Origin: an uncultured Kiritimatiellota bacterium
Lineage (GTDB): Bacteria; Verrucomicrobiota; Kiritimatiellia; RFP12; UBA1067
DNA: 64,000 nucleotides
NCBI GenBank assembly: GCA_934667425.1
Contig: CAKULV010000004.1
Span: 36,602-100,601, forward strand
Direction of reading: 5' to 3'
Shown piece after piece: positions 35,401 through 43,999 of this stretch. The first letter of the stretch is position 1; every line of letters starts with the position of its first letter. The notes beneath the pieces were generated by a model, which saw nothing but the letters and a program-made list of their open reading frames with translations, was not told where the DNA came from and did not search any database. The position numbers and the translations under genes were made by a program.

Positions 35401-35501
35401 CCGCGCGTCCACAAGGCATCCGGCACGGCCGGATCCGTCGCAAGGTGCGCCGAAGCCGGAAGGAGAGACAGAATAGAAACGGACAGCAGAAGAATTTTCA
35501 T
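32409..35501 (-). CDS. Secreted triple fusion: SGNH hydrolase + SGNH hydrolase + glycosidase-like domain
   Basis: A 1030-residue exported protein (signal MKILLLSVSILSLLPASA). The first SGNH/GDSL esterase domain (about 30-245) has VVFLGDSITHGW (Ser 60), MIGTNN and LLHPGQVGY. The second (about 275-495) has LVLIGDSITHFW, LLVGTNNIGE and DSAHPNGAGY, so both have the block I Ser, block III Asn and block V Asp-His. The rest (about 500-1030) is a paralogue of the enzyme at 4195-5853, with LVPLVWSVGYCSMQY, a jelly-roll insert, WFLSADEFRVGCACESC, DADICMWSDMIDD and GFMYTTWDYGIG. Together it would de-esterify and cleave a decorated glycan. ATG 35501 overlaps the upstream stop (ATGA). Confidence 0.85.
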   Translation of the reverse strand: MKILLLSVSILSLLPASAHLATDPAVPDALWTRGWWISRFEAKKAEAARCDYPVVFLGDSITHGWEGAGSSVWTNNFLSGPYRAMNAGFSGDRTEHLLWRLRHGQLDGLDPKAVVLMIGTNNTGHRPLETESVLDTVLGVKAILKELEHRVPSAKVILHPIFPRGETVSDPLRLRNDHVNQALKAYVARNPQVLWCDFNARLVDAEGRLSHEMMKDLLHPGQVGYEIWARELRPYLDYALGRTETVPSAPGGAMSTSVDRTSPRAMRPEANVYWLKDGPSHSNPRMLRKREEIQSNRERSYDLVLIGDSITHFWEGKWGDPKHPWSAYASITNRFKTLNVGFGADRIENLLWNVRFGGMMDGYQAKAVMLLVGTNNIGESAPEVAEGIGAVVAAVRVRQPQAKIVVVSLLPRRATKDTPNYPFAAKHREVNTRIRKLEDGKNVFSLDLYDRFLNEDGSVNEAFYVDSAHPNGAGYDIWAKAALPLLERVTGHATVENNWVFAIQYLNSDQELDRTRDLVRRAKTLGYTGLALITGRDFTAWTEAEANDGSNAFVGRNVSLEAPWRMPLARQTRFRELAAFCRERMFDLVPLVWSVGYCSMQYVDSSLVAVWPVRDVPYVVKAGRGIFAAEAVSCDTSALDCVIDCTKKTGRARTAKFPVRPARKYRISAQVRTDGVEQAPKPGQVGPILGIVASSVKSGHYLASHTPHLQPTQDWTDVGFTLLTRDTDEDQEVTLRVSDSADEKGFTSFRNVRIEELGIEYPIRRVGTTFVVKDAETGRIFKEGIDYETVSSFDFLSFDRRDPAFELKVLSGGAITDGMRLLVSAYEPKSVYGDQHSACLSNPELLRYYRRSAAALHRMLDNRKWFLSADEFRVGCACESCRASGKTMGELFGETIRAQRDAIRAVCPDADICMWSDMIDDNHNAIENYYLLYSPNRGGLQHVPRDITVMCWWGAKASVCLPFFESHGFRTMGAGFYDAKTEAATRASASAWAEAAARRFGFRGFMYTTWDYGIGCNHAFIAPWIGELRH

Positions 35502-38437
35502 CGGATAGTCACGCAGAGGCCCATGAGAGTCAAAAACAGTTCGGCATCCTTAACTTCCGGCCTTGGACCTGGTCTGCAACTCCAAGCCGTCTCGCCGAAG
35601 ATGCCGCCCTCCGCGCGAAGGACAATAGACGACATCTCCGCAAGTGACGAATTACGAACTGCTCGGAACACTGCGGTTTTGGGCAACGCCAGCGTTCCGG
35701 CAAGCGTCAGCGACGGCGTACACAGGCCCTTAACCTGTGCGCGGAGAACCGCCCCCTCGCCAAAGGCCATGTCCGTGACGGCGACATCCGCACCCGTCAG
35801 CGTCGTCGCGTTGTCCCATACGCCCTCCGTGCGGACATCGACCTTCGCGACCGTCGTCCGCACGTCCGCGAGGCGGTTGACGAAACATGCCGCGCCGTTT
35901 GTGACGACGAGCGTATCCACCGCCAGCGAGCCGCTGATTTCCGCATCGGCGGACGAGTAGGCGTTCAACGGATAGGGCTTGGCAACTGCATTCGCGAGGC
36001 AGCGGTCGTTGTCGAACACCTTGGCGTCCGCTGGCACCTCAATTATGGAGCCCTCGCCGTCCAGAAGCAGGCTTATGCCGGCCGGAAAGGACGGCATGCG
36101 GAATGTCTTGCCGCCCCTCACCGTCAGCGTACCCGTACCGAACCACTCGCTGCGGTCGCAGCCGGAAACGGGCACGCCGTCGAATGTCTCATGCGGATAG
36201 TCCGTCAGGTCGAGGACGCACCCGTCGCCCGCGACCTGAACCCATGTGCGCAAGGCACCCCCGTCAGAATAGCCGCTCAAAGGCTTCGTGTACAGCGACT
36301 GCCCCTTATCCGCGAGAAAGCCCTTCGTCGGACGGAGCGTCCCGCCGGACCAGATGACCCGACCTTGCCCGGTCGCATTGCCACGGTATAATGGCTCTGA
36401 GATCTCCATGAGGCCCGCCTTGACCTCCAGCACACCAGTCACATAGCCGCCCTTGCTGCCCGTCAGATAGACCTTGTGGTGCTTTCCGTTGACGCGCCAC
36501 TCGCCGCCGTCGATCACCAGCCGTCCCACGTTCTGGTTATTGCCCAGCTGGACCTGACTGTTCCACGGCAGAGTGACCCGTCCGCCCTCGCCCACCACGA
36601 ATGTCGCTTCCGCCGCATAGTAACTGCCGTCAACCTTCGGATACAGGCCGATGACGACACGCGACTGGCCCATAGCGTTTCCGGCATCGGCGAACGTAAC
36701 GTCGCCGCCGTCACAGACACCCACGTACCGACCCCACGACTCGTCGGCGGCATCCGGATCGACGACCTCGATTCCGCCCCAGCCAAAGTCATACCCGCCG
36801 TTCGTCAGGAATACGGATCCCTGCCCCACGCAGAGCGTATCGGCGTCATTCTGGTTGGAGGCATCGCCTGCAAATGTCGCACCGCCCGCGAACTTCACAC
36901 AGCCGTCACCCGTAATCCAAAGACCCTTCGTCAAGTTCGTTATCGCGCAGTCGACAACGCCGGCCACCGTTCCTGTCACGGCCAGCGCCGCCGTTGCGAT
37001 CCACGATTTCTGCCGGACCTTAATCGGAGAGGAAACCGTGGCCGCATGCGCGAACGCCAGTGTGCCGCCGTCGAGGATGATCTCCGTCGCCGCCGTCAGG
37101 CCGTTGCCAAAGACTTCCAACGTCCGCCCCACGCCGACGACCAGCTCCGCCTCCGTCCGCGCGATGTCCGTCACGATCCAGTCGCCCGACTCGACAAGTT
37201 CGGCACCTTCCGACACCTCGATCTCCACGCCGAACGGCCTGTTGCCGACGAGGAGAAGCGCACCGCGCCGAACAAAGATCCGGCTACCCGTGAACCCAGC
37301 GAGCGCAGCCGCCGTCAGGGCGTTGGTCGCCCCCGGCGCATCGGACACAAGTTCCTTGCCGCCGCGAATCGGGCAGGAGAACATGCCTCCTCCGGCGAAC
37401 GTCAACGAAATGTCCTTCCCGAGATAAATGCCTCCCGTTAGCGCCGTCGTGCACGGAAGCGTCAGTCCGCCCGCGCCCGAGACATCAAGCGACGCCTCGA
37501 CTCCACGTTCAGTCAAACTCCCCGCGAACGCCAGAGACGCGCCGTCAGCAATTTCGAGAGATGTCTTCGCCTGCGTGACGGCGAAAGTGCCGCTGACAAG
37601 ATTGCCCATGCCGACCGCCCGTAAGGTCGGGACGGCGAGCGTGCAGTCGCCGGTCGCCACCACCCGCGCACCATCCTTCAGCACCAGCGTCGATGCGACA
37701 TGATCGGCGTCCAAGTCCGAGACAAGCGCCATCCTGACGGAGCCGTAGTAGTATGTCACAGTCTCGCCGATGGAGAATTCGGCGCCGTCGAGCGTCAGCG
37801 TCCGCGCCCGAAGATGCGCGTCGCTGTGACGCGCTGCGCTACTGACCGTATAGTCCGCAGGCAGGTACAGGTGCGCGGGAGCCTGAAGAGTGACATCAAC
37901 CGACGAGAGGTCATTGGATGGCGACAGAAGCCAGACATTCAGGTTGCCGCCCATTGTGAGGCTCGACACGTCAGCGCCGACCTCAAGTGGCATCCGCCAA
38001 TAGTCAAAGAATCCACCCCAGCCGACCGAGAAGTTTGCGTAGCCGCCTGACGACGGGCCCCGCCAAGTCTGGTCAGACGCGATCGCCAACCGCTTTTCGC
38101 CGAAGTCCGCCCTCCCTACGGCGAACGTGCCGTTTCGCGTGAATATGACGCCGCCCGCGCCAATGGTGATCCTTGCGCCATCGCTCCAGAAGCCAACCTG
38201 GGCCTCACAGTCTACGACAAGCCCGTACATCGAAAGCGGCGAATCGTTCTTGTTGTTTCGGTTCGCCAGGGACATGATGCGGGCGACGGATCCGTCTGTC
38301 CACGCCGTTTCCTGTCCGGCGGCATCCGTCCATTTCAGGGTGCCGCTCCAGTCTCCGTACAACGTCTGCGGGGTTTCCGACCGAGCTGAAAGCGCAAACG
38401 CCATCGCTGCAACGGCTGTCAGTGTTTTCATCTTCAT
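35498..38437 (-). CDS. Giant secreted beta-strand-repeat protein (paralogue of 5976-9056)
   Basis: A 979-residue exported protein. ATG 38437 follows AGGAGG and gives MKMKTLTAVAAMAFALSARS; the longer in-frame extension is shadow. It shares domain order and many blocks with the protein at 5976-9056: IASDQTWRG versus ITADQTWSG, QAPAHLYLPADY versus RSPARLYLAKER, SEWFGTGTLTVRGGKTF versus GEWIGTGTLTVRGGDTC, and KPYPLNAYSSADA versus RPYPLSNFSSTDG. It ends LMGLCVTIR with no membrane barrel. It lies between the phosphoesterase and the SGNH fusion in the transporter-led operon. A substrate-binding surface role is inferred. Confidence 0.8.
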   Translation of the reverse strand: MKMKTLTAVAAMAFALSARSETPQTLYGDWSGTLKWTDAAGQETAWTDGSVARIMSLANRNNKNDSPLSMYGLVVDCEAQVGFWSDGARITIGAGGVIFTRNGTFAVGRADFGEKRLAIASDQTWRGPSSGGYANFSVGWGGFFDYWRMPLEVGADVSSLTMGGNLNVWLLSPSNDLSSVDVTLQAPAHLYLPADYTVSSAARHSDAHLRARTLTLDGAEFSIGETVTYYYGSVRMALVSDLDADHVASTLVLKDGARVVATGDCTLAVPTLRAVGMGNLVSGTFAVTQAKTSLEIADGASLAFAGSLTERGVEASLDVSGAGGLTLPCTTALTGGIYLGKDISLTFAGGGMFSCPIRGGKELVSDAPGATNALTAAALAGFTGSRIFVRRGALLLVGNRPFGVEIEVSEGAELVESGDWIVTDIARTEAELVVGVGRTLEVFGNGLTAATEIILDGGTLAFAHAATVSSPIKVRQKSWIATAALAVTGTVAGVVDCAITNLTKGLWITGDGCVKFAGGATFAGDASNQNDADTLCVGQGSVFLTNGGYDFGWGGIEVVDPDAADESWGRYVGVCDGGDVTFADAGNAMGQSRVVIGLYPKVDGSYYAAEATFVVGEGGRVTLPWNSQVQLGNNQNVGRLVIDGGEWRVNGKHHKVYLTGSKGGYVTGVLEVKAGLMEISEPLYRGNATGQGRVIWSGGTLRPTKGFLADKGQSLYTKPLSGYSDGGALRTWVQVAGDGCVLDLTDYPHETFDGVPVSGCDRSEWFGTGTLTVRGGKTFRMPSFPAGISLLLDGEGSIIEVPADAKVFDNDRCLANAVAKPYPLNAYSSADAEISGSLAVDTLVVTNGAACFVNRLADVRTTVAKVDVRTEGVWDNATTLTGADVAVTDMAFGEGAVLRAQVKGLCTPSLTLAGTLALPKTAVFRAVRNSSLAEMSSIVLRAEGGIFGETAWSCRPGPRPEVKDAELFLTLMGLCVTIR

Positions 38438-38465
38438 CGTGAACCTCCTGTTTTTTCGTGTTGAT

Positions 38466-39908
38466 TCAGTTCTTTGTCGCGATTTTCGTGTACGAGTCCA
38501 AGCCTGGCCGACCATGCATGACCTTGGAACGGAGAGGCTTTCCGGCAATGCCGAAACTGTTGCGTGGCCGAATCTCAATCCAATAGTCCCGATCTTGCGG
38601 CAACTCAGCGGCATTGAAGTGGAATACTGGCTTCAACGGCTCGTCTTTCGGCAGTTTGTGGAAAGCCGGCGAAAGAAACTTCTTTACGAGAGGTGCCGAG
38701 CCATCGGACGGAACCACTCGCAACTCGTAATCGAAGACGCGTCCGCCATCTGCGGCCTTAGCCGCTGGGACTTCGCAGACGACGGCAATCTGCCAGCGGT
38801 CATTCCTCGTCGAGCCGTTGCGAAAGCGCAATTTCAACGTCGCACCCGTGGGGAACTCTGGAATTGGAACCGTCATCTTCCGTACCATCGGCGAAAATAC
38901 ACCGCCCGTACGCGCCGGCAAAGGCAACATCCATGGGGATGCGGCCTCGCAACAGGCTTCGAAATCCCGTCGCTCAACGACCATCCTATCCGGCTCGACC
39001 GTGACGAAATAGCCCTGCGCCTCTGTCTCCTCAAACCGCGCGTCTATGCATCGCATCGACTGCGGTGCCGTGCCGTTGCGGCGGTGGCTGCCGTTCTCGT
39101 AGCCGCCCGGAACCGCCGTGTATGACATTGATGGAACGGTGATAGACGTGAAACAGTCCTGCCAGACGGAACGTTCGTCGTTGAGTGTCAGGTGGTAATG
39201 GCCAGAGAATGCCACTGCATTCGGAAAGGCCGAGAGAACGCTCTTACCTATGCCGTCGTCGCAGTCGTCGACGGTGTTGAGCGTAGTCCCCTTGAGCGGC
39301 GGATGCTGGATGTAGAAGAACGGCTTTCCCACATCAATCTCCGATGCATTCTCAGCCATCCACTTGCCGAAATCGCGATGTCCTTTCCAGTCAGCAATCA
39401 CGAAATCATAGCCTTTCACTCGGCAATGGCGAATCGGAGCCCACGGCTCATGGAACGCCTCCTCCCAGCAGAGAGCCATGCCGTATCGAACAAGTGCATC
39501 GTCTTCGGAATAGCCCTGCGCGTGCATGTCGAGTGTCATATCGCCATATGCATATCCGTCATAATCATGGTTGCCGGTACAGAACATCTTCGCGACATTC
39601 CGTCCATCGGGCGCACGATCATGAGGGAAAACGGAATTCCAAGCATCTGCAACGTACTTGAATCCGCTCCGCAGGCCCCAGTCGCTCATGTCCCCGGAGA
39701 CGATGACCGCATCGGCCCGGCGGTCACGGAAGTACGCGAGCGCACGCACGAACCGCTCCGTCGATTCGGGTGTCGTCACATGGATATCGCTGATAACGCC
39801 AAGACGCAGTTGCGAAGCATCCGAGCCAAAGACTCGCCCCGCACCGCCGACGAGCATGCCCGTCGCGAATGTCTTGAGCAGAAAATCATTTCTGGTCATC
39901 CGGTTCAT
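38466..39908 (-). CDS. Exported calcineurin-like metallophosphoesterase
   Basis: A 480-residue protein with the metallophosphoesterase fold. Metal-binding motifs appear in order: LGVISDIHVT, IVSGDMSDWG, FCTGNHDYDG, FFYIQHPP and AFSGHYHLTL. The C-terminal 150 residues are a beta-rich domain of unknown function (FPTGATLKLRFRNGS). The start MNRMTRNDFLLKTFATGMLV resembles a Tat-type leader without the arginine pair. ATG 39908 overlaps the DUF4838 stop (ATGA). In a glycan operon it may remove phosphate from phosphorylated sugars or act as a phosphodiesterase (inference). Confidence 0.85.
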   Translation of the reverse strand: MNRMTRNDFLLKTFATGMLVGGAGRVFGSDASQLRLGVISDIHVTTPESTERFVRALAYFRDRRADAVIVSGDMSDWGLRSGFKYVADAWNSVFPHDRAPDGRNVAKMFCTGNHDYDGYAYGDMTLDMHAQGYSEDDALVRYGMALCWEEAFHEPWAPIRHCRVKGYDFVIADWKGHRDFGKWMAENASEIDVGKPFFYIQHPPLKGTTLNTVDDCDDGIGKSVLSAFPNAVAFSGHYHLTLNDERSVWQDCFTSITVPSMSYTAVPGGYENGSHRRNGTAPQSMRCIDARFEETEAQGYFVTVEPDRMVVERRDFEACCEAASPWMLPLPARTGGVFSPMVRKMTVPIPEFPTGATLKLRFRNGSTRNDRWQIAVVCEVPAAKAADGGRVFDYELRVVPSDGSAPLVKKFLSPAFHKLPKDEPLKPVFHFNAAELPQDRDYWIEIRPRNSFGIAGKPLRSKVMHGRPGLDSYTKIATKN

Positions 39909-42247
39909 TCGACCTCCTCCAGTCTTACGCCCGTGAAGTAGACCATGCCGACGGCGCTCCACATATCCAGGTATAGCCGGTTGGCGAACGTCTCCGATCC
40001 TTCCGCCGCCGTGAACTCCCAACTCTGATGGAACCAGTCCGTCGTCCCCGTCAGGCGGTTCTCGGGGAAACTCACGTTCTGCTTAGGCGTGTTGAGAAGG
40101 TATACGCCGACGCCCCCGCCTCCGTACAGCTTCGCGTTTGCTTCCACATGATCAAGCTTCATGAAAAGCGAGATTCGGTATCGACGTCCACTGACAAGCG
40201 CATGTCCGCCCTTGCCGAAGTACTGGACGAGGCGGATCGGATTCGGGTCGTCTGGCCTCTTCGTAAGGCGAATGGCGCCCGGAAGTCCCGTAGGCGCGTC
40301 CGCAACCTGCTCGTAGTAGCGGTCGTAGCCGCGCTCGTTGACGGACCATCCCTCCTTGAACGGTGCACCCGTGAAGTTCTCGCATGCGAGAATGTTCGCT
40401 CGTTCGGGATGGGACGCACGACGCGCAAGCTCCCGCTCGACCGAGGTGGCCTCGCGGTACGCCGCCGCCTTCTTCGCAAGCGGCTCAAGCATCTCGCGAC
40501 GCCACAGCGCGAGACGCCGCGCCTCCGGCGAACCCGGCGCGACCAGGGCCGCCGCACGGTCGAAGTGGGCCGCCCAGGCGGCGATGACGTCCGGCGAATA
40601 GATCTTCACGAAAATCTCGTAGGGGCTCGGCACCACGTGCGTCGGTCCCATGTCCGTGTCGATGCACTTGCCCGAGATCTCCCTGACCCACTTGTCCTCG
40701 ACCTCCTCACGGAATGCCGTCATCTCGACCGCCGCCCTGCCGAACATGAGGCGGTCATGCTCGTCGAGAATCGCCTCGATGTCCGCACCCGTGTCCCAGC
40801 AGACCTTGCCGAAAACATAGTAGTTCAGGTAGTTGTAGAGCCAACGGTCGTTGTTCGACTCGCAAAACGCGCCGAAGACCATGTCCGCGACGGACTTGTA
40901 GTAGCGGCCCCAAGCGCGCGGCGAGACATTCGGCACATCCGGGATGCGGTTCGCTCCGAACTTGCAGGCGTAGTTCCATAGCCACACCTTGTGGCCAAGC
41001 TTCCTCGTCCACGCCGCGATCTCGGCATCACCCTTCGCCTTCCACTGCGGCGTCGACCACGGCCCCGTCTCCGCCACCATCACGTCGATGTTGTCGGGCA
41101 GGTCGATGTCAGGCACTCGCCGATACGGCGGATAGGCCATCTGCGTAAGCCGGATTCCGGGGCACGCCGCCTTCACCTTCCGCGCAAGTTCGGCAGTCCG
41201 CCGCCAGACGAGCGCATCCGCGTAGTCCAGCTCATTCATGTCGTAGGCCTTCTGGCAATCCGCACAGAAGCACGGCTGGAAACCGTCCTGCGGCATGACA
41301 TCGACCCATGGATGCCTGAACGTCATGACCGCCCAGTCGGCCCTCGCATCAGGCTTGCCGGAATGCGAACACATGCCGCGCACTGCGGCATCCTCGCCAC
41401 ACGCCCACGAAACGATATCCCTGTACATCTCGTCCCATGCCGCAGACGAATGGCAGAGCTGTCCGCGCAGGTTGTTGCCGCGACCATCAGCCCAACGTGT
41501 GCCATCCTTGCGCAGGGCGAAGTACTCCGGGTGCGTTTCCGCGAAGCGGTCGAGAAATCGAAAGCCTACCTGACCATGGTTGCAAGGTATGTATTCGGTC
41601 TGCATGCGATTACGCACATAGGTGAGTTTTCGCATTGGATGAAGGGCATCGTCCCGGTTCTCTCCTTCAAAGTAGGTGCCGTCAGAGAAGGCCGAGTAGT
41701 TACGCACGGAAAAGTCCGGCGTGAACGTCCGTATGCCTTCGGGAATGTGCAAGGCATCCTTGCGCGGCACGATCTCCCCGAGCTCTCCAGGGAAATACAT
41801 CCGCACATCGGCATAACGGTCAAGGAACTCGTATACGCCAAACAGCGTGGCCTTTTCGTGGAACAGTCTCCAGATTCCGGTGCGCCCGAAAATCGCCCGT
41901 CGCTCGTCTGCCTTTTGGTCGTCGCGCCCTGCGATGAATATGTTGCCGCCGTGCGCGACGATCATGAACGCGTCCCGCGCCAGTTTAGACGTATCTATCC
42001 CTGCGGCTCTTGACCATGCGTTTTCCCCAAGGAAGATAGAATGAGCACCCGCTGTTGGCGCGGCCACGATCGGGACGGCGCGCGCGAACGTGCGCGAGAG
42101 GAAGTTCGTCATCTCCTCCGCCGCGAACAGGACCGTCTTCGGCGCATCCGGCGCGAGAACGACTTCCGCGCGGTCGGCGGCGATTTCGACATCTGCAAAA
42201 GCGGCGCCCACCGCCAGCAGAGCCCCGGCCAGAAAATGCGTCTTCAT
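39905..42247 (-). CDS. Secreted DUF4838 protein, putative glycosidase with C-terminal binding module
   Basis: A 780-residue exported protein. Signal MKTHFLAGALLAVGAAFA is followed by a GH67/GH20-like N-terminal alpha/beta domain (AADRAEVVLAPDAPKTVLFA, LFGVYEFLDRYADVRMYFPG), then the DUF4838 barrel with QPCFCADCQKAY, WLWNYACKFG and SNNDRWLYNYLNYYVFG. The last 140 residues resemble a beta-sandwich carbohydrate-binding module (YRISLFMKLDHVEANAKLYG). DUF4838 proteins lie in polysaccharide loci; I know of no firmly assigned activity. ATG 42247 overlaps the stop of the upstream epimerase gene by ATGA. Confidence 0.85.
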   Translation of the reverse strand: MKTHFLAGALLAVGAAFADVEIAADRAEVVLAPDAPKTVLFAAEEMTNFLSRTFARAVPIVAAPTAGAHSIFLGENAWSRAAGIDTSKLARDAFMIVAHGGNIFIAGRDDQKADERRAIFGRTGIWRLFHEKATLFGVYEFLDRYADVRMYFPGELGEIVPRKDALHIPEGIRTFTPDFSVRNYSAFSDGTYFEGENRDDALHPMRKLTYVRNRMQTEYIPCNHGQVGFRFLDRFAETHPEYFALRKDGTRWADGRGNNLRGQLCHSSAAWDEMYRDIVSWACGEDAAVRGMCSHSGKPDARADWAVMTFRHPWVDVMPQDGFQPCFCADCQKAYDMNELDYADALVWRRTAELARKVKAACPGIRLTQMAYPPYRRVPDIDLPDNIDVMVAETGPWSTPQWKAKGDAEIAAWTRKLGHKVWLWNYACKFGANRIPDVPNVSPRAWGRYYKSVADMVFGAFCESNNDRWLYNYLNYYVFGKVCWDTGADIEAILDEHDRLMFGRAAVEMTAFREEVEDKWVREISGKCIDTDMGPTHVVPSPYEIFVKIYSPDVIAAWAAHFDRAAALVAPGSPEARRLALWRREMLEPLAKKAAAYREATSVERELARRASHPERANILACENFTGAPFKEGWSVNERGYDRYYEQVADAPTGLPGAIRLTKRPDDPNPIRLVQYFGKGGHALVSGRRYRISLFMKLDHVEANAKLYGGGGVGVYLLNTPKQNVSFPENRLTGTTDWFHQSWEFTAAEGSETFANRLYLDMWSAVGMVYFTGVRLEEVE

Positions 42248-43086
42248 GCGCCCAGCTCCTTCAGCCTTGCGAGCGACCGTGCGACCGTGTCAAGCCGATC
42301 CGACGTGGCCGGCTCGACGACCGCCCACTCGACAGGGTGGCGGCGAAGCTCGGCGACGACGGCCTGCCAATCGACGCCTGGCCGTCCGGGCGGCGGCTCG
42401 CCGATCACGCCCCAGCAGCCGAGATCCTTGTCCCAGTCGTCCTTCACGTGGATCGTAGGGCAGCGGCCAGGATACCGACGCATCCACGCTGCCGCATCCT
42501 GGTCGGCGTGCGCGAGCGCACCGACGTCCCACTGGATGAAAATGTCGTCGCTGAACTCGCCCGTGAAGATTTCCCACACGGTCTTGCCGCCGAAGGATCT
42601 GCCGAACTCGTGGTCGTGGTTGTGGTAGCCGATCGCGAGTCCTTGCGACTTTGCCGCATCCGCCGCCGCGTTCATGACTGCGGCCTGACGGCGCCACCAG
42701 TCCGGCTCGTCCGCAAGGCCCTTCTCCGGCATGAGCCAAGGCACGATGATGCGCGTGTAGCCGACGGTCTGGGCATAGTCGAAAGCCCAGTTCCGCGCAT
42801 CAGGCAAAAGCTGCTCGATTCCGACATGCGCACCGCACGCGACAAGGCGGCTGTCGTCAAGGCTCCTGCGCACCATGCGGGCCTCAAAGTCCTTCGTCCC
42901 CCACATCTCCAGCCCGTCGAGGCCGAGCGCGGCAAGTCTTGCGCATGTTCCATGAAAATCCTTCGACAGCAAATCACGAACCGAATAGGCTTGCACCGCA
43001 GTCCTTGGATGGCAGCCAAAGCGCAGACATCGACATCCTGCAAGCGAAGTTGCCACACCCCCGAGTATGAATTCACGTCTGTTCAT
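42244..43086 (-). CDS. Exported xylose-isomerase-like TIM-barrel sugar isomerase/epimerase
   Basis: A 280-residue AP-endonuclease-2/xylose-isomerase-like barrel. The N-terminus MNRREFILGGVATSLAGCRC has a twin-arginine pair and a lipobox-like LAGC, so the enzyme is probably exported and may be lipid-anchored. Metal-site residues are visible in YHNHDHEF, FIQWDVGALAHAD and PTIHVKDDW, and the terminal glutamate in WAVVEPATSD. Family members isomerise or epimerise sugars or act in 3-keto-glycoside cleavage, which would fit the exported oxidoreductases elsewhere in the window. It is coupled to DUF4838 by ATGA. Confidence 0.85.
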   Translation of the reverse strand: MNRREFILGGVATSLAGCRCLRFGCHPRTAVQAYSVRDLLSKDFHGTCARLAALGLDGLEMWGTKDFEARMVRRSLDDSRLVACGAHVGIEQLLPDARNWAFDYAQTVGYTRIIVPWLMPEKGLADEPDWWRRQAAVMNAAADAAKSQGLAIGYHNHDHEFGRSFGGKTVWEIFTGEFSDDIFIQWDVGALAHADQDAAAWMRRYPGRCPTIHVKDDWDKDLGCWGVIGEPPPGRPGVDWQAVVAELRRHPVEWAVVEPATSDRLDTVARSLARLKELGA

Positions 43087-43135
43087 ATTCGCATCTTCCT
43101 CTTCTCGACGCTTTCATGTCTCCGCTCTCCATACG

Positions 43136-43999
43136 TTATCCGTTCGAGCGCAAGAACGCCAGTTCCTCCGACGTCGGCTCGCGACCGTACTCGCTTAGGC
43201 CGAAGACCTCCGCGTGCGAACACGCAAGCCTGTACCGCCCAGCGTCATAGGCCGCGCGCGGTTCAATCCAGTGCCGGACGATGAACTCCCGAACGGCCGC
43301 CGGGTCGTCTCGCGGCGGAACCTCGTCCTCGATGCCCATGTCAAACGGCAGCCACTCGAAGAACTGCGAGACATGGCACGCAAGCCCAGCGACCTGACGA
43401 TCGACGCTCGCCGGGGTCAGCTCGACGACAAGATCGGGACGGAGCGGCTGCGGCTGCTCGAAGCCGTCGCGCAGATAGAAGACGACCGGCTTCTCCTTTG
43501 GAATCGGCGTCTCGGGGCACCACAGCGGCACACCCATCAGGTAGGTCATGTCCATTACGAGCTGTCCTGCGGCGCGGTGATCCGCATGATAGTCGAATGT
43601 GCGGTGCGTGAAGATGACGTGCGGGCCGAAGGCGCGCACGAGCCGCGTCAGCTCCCGCCGCGTCTCAAGGTCGGACGAAAGCTCGCAGTCGTGATGGTCC
43701 AGCACCACGTAGCGCTCGATCCCGTAGGCTTTCGCCGCCGCCTGCGCCTCATCCTTTCGACGTCTCGCGAGGTCGGCGCCCGTCATCGCGTGATGACCCT
43801 TGTCGCCGTTCGTGAGCGACACGAAGACGACACGCGCGCCCTTGGCGGCCAGGAGCGACGCCGTTCCGCCGCAGTGCACGTCCGGATCGTCCGGATGCGC
43901 ACCGATGACCATGACCTTCATCGGCCCCTCGGCCGGATCCCACATTCCGCGCGCGAAATGGTTGCTACGCGCATTGCCAGCCTTGTCCTGTTCACTCAT
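43136..43999 (-). CDS. PIG-L family LmbE-like N-deacetylase
   Basis: A 287-residue zinc hydrolase that removes N-acetyl groups from amino sugars or related compounds. The metal motif is VIGAHPDDPDVHCGG, with the third ligand region in FDYHADHRAAG; LTNGDKGHH is the usual second block. No signal peptide is seen, so it works in the cytoplasm. ATG 43999 overlaps the end of the transporter gene by ATGA, suggesting that the imported molecule is its substrate. The canonical AHPDDE is AHPDDPD here, so the catalytic Asp is kept and the following Glu is replaced. Confidence 0.88.
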   Translation of the reverse strand: MSEQDKAGNARSNHFARGMWDPAEGPMKVMVIGAHPDDPDVHCGGTASLLAAKGARVVFVSLTNGDKGHHAMTGADLARRRKDEAQAAAKAYGIERYVVLDHHDCELSSDLETRRELTRLVRAFGPHVIFTHRTFDYHADHRAAGQLVMDMTYLMGVPLWCPETPIPKEKPVVFYLRDGFEQPQPLRPDLVVELTPASVDRQVAGLACHVSQFFEWLPFDMGIEDEVPPRDDPAAVREFIVRHWIEPRAAYDAGRYRLACSHAEVFGLSEYGREPTSEELAFLRSNG

